From Leucosporidium creatinivorum (lineage: Eukaryota > Basidiomycota > Microbotryomycetes > Leucosporidiales > Leucosporidiaceae), in assembly GCA_001600635.1 (NCBI GenBank), contig BCKL01000008.1, positions 418,506-482,505 on the forward strand: DNA of 64,000 bases. The letters run 5' to 3'. This document shows, in pieces, positions 59,312 to 64,000 of the stretch. The translations under genes were made by a program, and so were the position numbers. The first letter of the stretch is position 1, and the number at the start of each line of letters is the position of its first letter. The notes under the pieces are model-generated. The model saw only the letters and a list, made by a program, of their open reading frames with translations. It did no database searches and was not told where the DNA came from.

Positions 59312-59542
59312 ATGCAGCTGCGCTGTGGCGACTGGGCCGTCCAAGGCTTACCAAATTTTCTTGATTCCCTCAAGCGGAGCGTCGTACCGCATCCAGAGGA
59401 CTACGAGGACGACGAGGAGGTTTCCGTTCGCCGCTCGCTCGTCGAGTTCTGCCAGAGTCGAGGCATTGCGATGGTGGAATCAGCGTGGTACGATATAAAA
59501 GACTGTATCGAGTATCTCGAGGATGCCATGGCAATTTGGTGA
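59312..59542 (+). pseudogene. Detached 3' fragment of an F-box gene (family A)
   Basis: The frame reads SLVEFCQSRGIAMVESAWYD and ends YLEDAMAIW before TGA. This matches the last 40 or so residues of F-box gene A (WLEELCQSRDIELTVRP ... FLEDALDAW) and gene B (FEGVLHAW). No F-box or leucine-rich part is present upstream, so it is a truncated relic. The TGG-TGA ending is shared with the other copies. Confidence 0.65.
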
Positions 59543-60825
59543 GTTACAGAGAGCTCTCACGAGCTGCCGATCGCTGACCCCCCTCCCTCGAAGGTGAGAG
59601 CTTCGATAGATGCGGGCGCAGATTTCTTGCAGCGAGGTCGAAGTCGAGGTCGAGAGCGTACTATAACTACTGCTGTGATTTCAATGCTGCTCCTTGCGCG
59701 TACATGCGGCGAGGACGCCCAGCGAGCAAGTGACAGCGAGAGCGGCGAGCTGCCGTCTCTCTCCTAGCCCGTCTGAAGGTGCGGAGACAAGAGGTCGAGC
59801 AGAGGTAGGGGTGACTAAAAATACTGCAGGACTTCCGGTCCGCAGCAGCCTGCGCTTGAACAGCTCATCTTCGCAAGAGCTCGAATGGCTGAACTCCAAG
59901 TGGTACAAAACCTGCAAGAAAGGACCTCTGCTTCTGTACTGTACCTCTTTACCCCGCAATGTTACGCAGTACAGATGGGAACAGGTACAGCGTGCACCTG
60001 TATCGGTCGAAAGAGGCGAGGGGAGGTGAGAGTCGGGAGAGATCATCGCCGAGGCAGCGTTTCGGCGCATAGCAAACTACATAACGTACATCCGGCTAAA
60101 GAAGTGGGCTCAAATGTAGCAAAAGGGTAAGTTTTTGCAAGATGTACGTGTCAATAGAAAATTTCTGATGAGAAAAGTCGGCGCCGAGAGAGGGAGTGAA
60201 CTTGAAAGCGGATTGAACCCGCCTCAAGCGCATTGAACCACCAGTGATGAGCTTGATTTAACCACTGGTTTAACCACTGGACTAGTGGGCCATCGATTGA
60301 AAGCTCTTGGCGGGTTTGACGACGAAGTCAAGCTTCGTAGACCTTTCGCCGAGCGCCGAGCTGGCCACTTTCGACACTCGGTTACAAGGCTGACGGATCC
60401 GAGACGCTGTGATTGTACTGCCAGGCTCTAGATAGGGGCTGTATTTTTTTGGCAAAAAGTACAGTACAGTCAGGAATGTACCTGCTCCACTTGGAGTTCA
60501 GCGAATGGACCCCTACCTCGGCGAAGGGATCAGGCTCGGTCGAAGTGAGGAGAGCAAGTGAGAGCGATGGCGGGTCAAGAGAAGATTCTTGATGAGCGAA
60601 GCTTGCTTTATGCGAGGCTCAGCCGGCTGTACAGCTCGCTCTCTTGCCCCTCCCATTTGTTTCCTGACCTTGCCATCCCAAGATTCAGTACGACTCGCTC
60701 TCAGATCTCTCTTCCCAACTTGTCGCTCACCTCTCGCTTCGACTCTCGTACAGCTGGACAGGTCGAAGCTCAAAGACGACTACAACACCTCAACAACCCA
60801 CCGCCCCTCCGTCGAAGCTTACAGG
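59543..60825. other. 1.3 kb gap, lower GC, with short tandem and inverted motifs
   Basis: No intact gene. The region is less GC-rich than its neighbours, with runs like AAAATTTCTG and TGTATTTTTTTGG, several GTACAG/CTGTAC words, and a pol III box-like relic at 60208-60291. It could be remnant of a transposed segment. Confidence 0.45.
60208..60291 (-). other. tRNA-like relic with RNA polymerase III A and B box sequences
   Basis: On the minus strand TAGTCCAGTGG (60274-60284) fits the A box and GGTTCAATCCG (60209-60219) nearly fits the B box GGTTCRANTCC, 54 bases apart. The first seven bases (GGCCCAC) have no complementary 3' acceptor strand and the D- and T-stems do not pair, so this is not a functional tRNA. 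A 12-base tandem duplication (TTTAACCACTGG twice, 60257-60280) lies inside. It may be a tRNA pseudogene or the head of a tRNA-derived SINE. Confidence 0.35.
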
Positions 60826-62012
60826 ATGGACAACCCGTTCGAAGCTCAGTCCCTTTCCCCCGCTCAGCCCGTCCAAGCTCCCCAGCAGCTCCCATCGCTA
60901 CCAGAGGAGCTCATCCACCACATAATCAAGCTCGCCTACCCCCCTCTGTCGCTCACCACCGGCCTACAGCGCCGTAGCTTCCTCCACGGCCTCCTCCTCG
61001 TCAACAAGAGCTGGCACCGCTTGGCCCAACGCGAGCTGTACCGTCATCTCTGGCCGGAGGCGGACAGGAGGACGGCTCAGCTGCTCAAGCTGCACGCTGG
61101 CGACGGTCAAAAGCTCCCTACGCTCTCGGTCACCGTTTCGACGGAAGGCCTGCCGGACAGAGCGCTGGAACAGCTGCTGGTGACAACTCCGGAGCTGAGG
61201 AGTTTCTGCTACCTATCGGAGAGGAGCTCGAGTAGGAGTAGGCGAGTAGACCTGCAGCTGCTTGCAAAGCTTGTGCCGAGTGAGTTCTTTCGCCGGCAGA
61301 TGGGGAGGCTTCGCCGAACTGACCTCGCCGACGCGCCCACAGACGTCGAGGAGATCGTGCTCGGCACCATCAACATGCTCGAAACGGAGGCGACTATCCT
61401 CGCTTTCCCCAAGCTCCGTCGACTCGCCCTGCACCACATCCTCAACACTGTGCCGGAGGATCCTTTCCTTCCCAACCTCGCTTTAGACGCGCGTGAGCTC
61501 GACAGCCTGATGCTCAGGTTCCCTTAGAGGCACTCAGATGTGTCGAAGCTGGAGCAACATCTCCAGACGTTCGCCGGTCAAGTCCGAGTGCTCAGCATTG
61601 CCTCCGAGGAGCAGGACTACTCCAGCGACCCCTTCAGCGCCATCTTCTGGTCCTCCTTCGCCAAGCTCGAGACGCTCATCCTTGATGAGGATTATACCCT
61701 CAGCTCCACCCTCTCGCACCTCACCTCGCCCCTGCTACACCTTGTCCTCCGTCCTCGCCCCGGACGCTCTCTCGGCTTCGATGCTCTTCTCAGGGCTCTT
61801 GAGACCCCAGCACTATGCCTCGCGTCGCTGAGGGAGCTTCATCTACCTCCGGTCCACCCGGAATGCGTAGCGAGTAAGCTTGACGAGTTGACGGAGCGTC
61901 GCTCAAACGTGACGAGCTGGTGCGCCGAGCGAAATGTTGTAGTCGTACGATCCCGGTCTATCTTGAGGAAGACTTCCTCGCCTACTTTGAGGGGGTTCTG
62001 CATGCTTGGTGA
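60826..62012 (+). pseudogene. F-box/leucine-rich-type gene B, stop and frame change
   Basis: Exon 1 (60826-61279) reads MDNPFEAQSLSPAQPVQAP, the same start pattern as gene A (MDNSLEARSPPPAQPVEAP), then the F-box LPSLPEELIHHIIKLAYP and LVNKSWHRLAQRELYRHLW. Exon 2 starts at 61343. An in-frame TAG stands at 61525-61527 (after LDSLMLRFP), after which the same frame continues for about 140 codons with leucine-rich sequence. Near 61950 the family end VYLEEDFLAYFEGVLHAW, stopping with TGA at 62010-62012, is found in a different frame. Two lesions make it a likely pseudogene. Confidence 0.72.
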
Positions 62013-62502
62013 GTCCACTCGAATGCCTGGAGAAGGCTATCCTAGCTGACTTCCCATGCTCGTCAGAACGGATCTCGCTCTGCCCTTCTCAGAACGCGCC
62101 TAGTCGCCGTGTGCTTGTAGCAGCAGTGCTCGGAAGTACGATCAATTTCTTCGACGACTGCGCGCACTCGTTCCGGCGTCTGCTGGTCTTCCGAGAGAGC
62201 CAGCTCGAGAGCAGCGAACGCCGAGAGCCAGCGTCGAAGCCGACAGAGCTCGAGCCAGCTGTTCGTGGGTCAAAGAAGTAGTGAAAGCACCTTGGGAGCT
62301 GTAGAGTCTGCTCCGTAGCTTTGTGCCCTTTTCAGCCCCTTCACCACCCACCCAAGCTCGAGCCGCTCGCTTCAGTCGCCTCTCTGCCTCTCGCGCTCAC
62401 CTCGTCTTCGCTCTCATCCCCAGCTCGTGGCTACAGGAGAGTAGGACAAGCTACTCGGACTGCTCAGCAACCTACGTCACTTCCACCAAAGCTCCTGCCG
62501 AC
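62013..62502. other. Intergenic region between F-box genes B and C
   Basis: 490 bases; a leader exon for gene C may be present (CTACAGG near 62432). No other gene seen. Confidence 0.35.
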
Positions 62503-63707
62503 ATGCAGCCGCCCGCTACAGCTCGCCCTCCCCAGCCCGCCACTCGCTCGACTCCTTCCCTCCCCGTCGAGGTGCTCACGAGTACCATCAAGGAGGCGCT
62601 ACCTCGGCGCTCCTTCCAGACCCACTACCAGCGCTACAACACCCTCCTCCGCCTCTCGCTGGTCAACAAGCAGTTCGCCGGCATCGCACGAGGGCTTCTC
62701 TTCCTCGATGTGAGGATCCTAGGACCGGACATTGAACTGTTTGCTGCATTCAAAGAGCTCGGCGTCAAGGACCAGCAGGGAGCGCCCGTTCATACCGAGT
62801 CGGTCTGGGTCGAGGCGCTCAGCGGATGGTGCTCCTCGCTCACCAAGCTGGTCACAACGTGCTCGACCATGCGCTCGCTCTACATTATCACCAATACTAG
62901 CCCGTTCAAGTCGCCGCACTCGCTGAGCCTTGGCGCCATCTCCTCCGTCGCCCGAGGTGAGCGCCGAGCTCGGCGTTGTTCTTCTCGCTTCCCAGACGCT
63001 GACATGTTAAGCTGCAAGACTCACCACGCTCAGTCTAAGAGACAGAATCATGCGACAAGGCTGTTTCAGGATTGCCTCCCTCCGCACCCTTCATATCAAC
63101 AGCGCTGTCTCCAACATACTCGGCGACGGCACCTTTCCTCAGCTCGACGCCTCTCCGTGTTCTACGAGTCGCCCGGTAATGACACTATGACCCAGGAAGT
63201 CGTTCATCGCATTCAGCGCGTGTCGCATCAGCTCAAAGAATTCGCTATCACCTTCGAAGAGGCACGCCGAGCAGACGACTTCCCCTCGCCCAAGGCCTTC
63301 TGGCGCTCCTTCTCGAGCCTTCGATCCCTTTCAGTGGATCAGATTCTTCTCCCTGGACTTCTCCACATCCCAACCCAGCTCCAGCAGCTTCGCGTCCTCC
63401 GTTGCTTCGCGATGGACAGCTATCCGATTCATCTCCGCGCTCTACCCTTGAACCCCTACGCCAACGCTGCTCCACCCTCTACGGAGCACACCTTACTCCT
63501 CAAAACATTGCAAGCTCGCTCAACATCTCTCTCCCGTCTCCAGCGACTCGTCATTGCGCCCGCGCAACCCTTCGTTTCTGGCTGCCCCGCCGAGCGAGTC
63601 CGAGTGGTTGACTTTCTGCCTACAGCACGACATCGAGATTGTGCAAAAACCCGATCATAATTCGGGAGATTATCTTAGCTGGCTTGAGGATGCGACTGTG
63701 CGGTGAA
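62503..63707 (+). pseudogene. F-box/leucine-rich-type gene C, probably decayed
   Basis: From the ATG at 62503 the protein begins MQPPATARPPQPATRST, then the F-box PSLPVEVLTSTIKEALP and LRLSLVNKQFAGIARGLLF. A first intron can be placed at about 62957-63011 (GTGAGC to TTAAG), giving AARLTTLSLRDRIMRQG and LRTLHINSAVSNILGDGTFPQL. The likely continuation RRLSVFYESPGNDT lies in another frame (change near 63150), and the family end EWLTFCLQHDIEIVQK ... YLSWLEDATVR, stopping at 63705-63707, again in another frame (change between about 63550 and 63600). Alternative splicing cannot be fully excluded at the first of these points. Confidence 0.62.
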
Positions 63708-64000
63708 GGGTGAGTCTCTCGACTTTCGGACCTTCGCCCTCGGCTGACCTGCTTCGGCGCTCGCAGAGACAGCTGAGTGCACTCTACGGGGGGGGCGAGC
63801 TTAGGAGCTGGACGTTCACTCGGACGACGATCAATAGTGTAACAACCCCCGCTTTCGTTCTTGAACCTCAAGCGAGCTCTCGGCGAAGCGGACAAGAACA
63901 GCGAAAGCAATACTGCTTCCACTTCGCCGCTTTAAGACAAACTACCATCCAAAGATCGCATCCGACACTTTTCCGAGCACACCCTTCTGCCCCTGTCCCT
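63708..64000. other. Window end without recognised gene
   Basis: 293 bases. Nothing recognised apart from a poly-G run (GGGGGGG at about 63787). Confidence 0.35.

Noticed and set aside
60208-60291. Functional tRNA gene on the - strand
   Set aside because: A and B boxes are present but acceptor, D and T stems do not pair, and no anticodon arm can be placed.

Overview
The window looks like nuclear DNA of a filamentous or yeast-forming basidiomycete, most likely from the Pucciniomycotina (red-yeast or smut-yeast side of the phylum). The reasons are high GC content, very dense short introns (mostly 50-75 nt, usual donor GTGAGY, a recurrent GCTGAC branch-like sequence shortly before the acceptor), genes packed a few hundred bases apart on both strands, and typical fungal gene families. 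The lineage is an inference from style; the fungal nature is clear from the genes. No virus-like element, LTR element, CRISPR array or rRNA was recognised.

Region 1-31.7 kb is conserved housekeeping and regulatory DNA: the 3' end of MCM3; a cytosolic GH15 glycosidase; URA3; a TRAIP-like RING/coiled-coil protein; the tRNA 2'-phosphotransferase TPT1; a PhyH-type dioxygenase; the blue-light receptor WC-1; a small tail-anchored coiled-coil protein; a Ser/Pro-rich protein of unknown role; the pH-signalling BRO1 protein PalC; the twin CX9C protein COX23; a Zn2Cys6 transcription factor; a copper amine oxidase; and an amino-acid/amine permease divergent from it. The last two plausibly act together in amine uptake and oxidation. 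Gene models were rebuilt by hand from splice sites with reading-frame bookkeeping across each junction; most close perfectly in frame.

Region 32-43 kb holds two paralogous NAD(P)-dependent reductase genes in inverted orientation with intron positions conserved one for one. They enclose a GPI-type surface protein, the PP2A B subunit CDC55 and an amidase. Region 43-48.6 kb is one large gene coding for about 1,560 residues. A linker-histone-like winged-helix N terminus is followed by a long coiled coil built from tandemly duplicated exon pairs. In each pair one exon is exactly 180 nt and the other 243-273 nt, and all introns are phase 2. Fourteen of the fifteen ambiguous bases of the window lie in this repeated part.

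Region 49-64 kb is accessory in character: at least four F-box/leucine-rich genes and one 3' fragment, every one carrying an in-frame stop, a frame change or truncation, interleaved with the intact ADE12 gene and a degenerate septin-like membrane protein. This looks like a birth-and-death F-box cluster. The most novel-looking items are the modular coiled-coil gene, the WC-1 protein that combines LOV, PAS and GATA domains, several microexons of 11-16 nt supported by invariant protein motifs, and the F-box graveyard.
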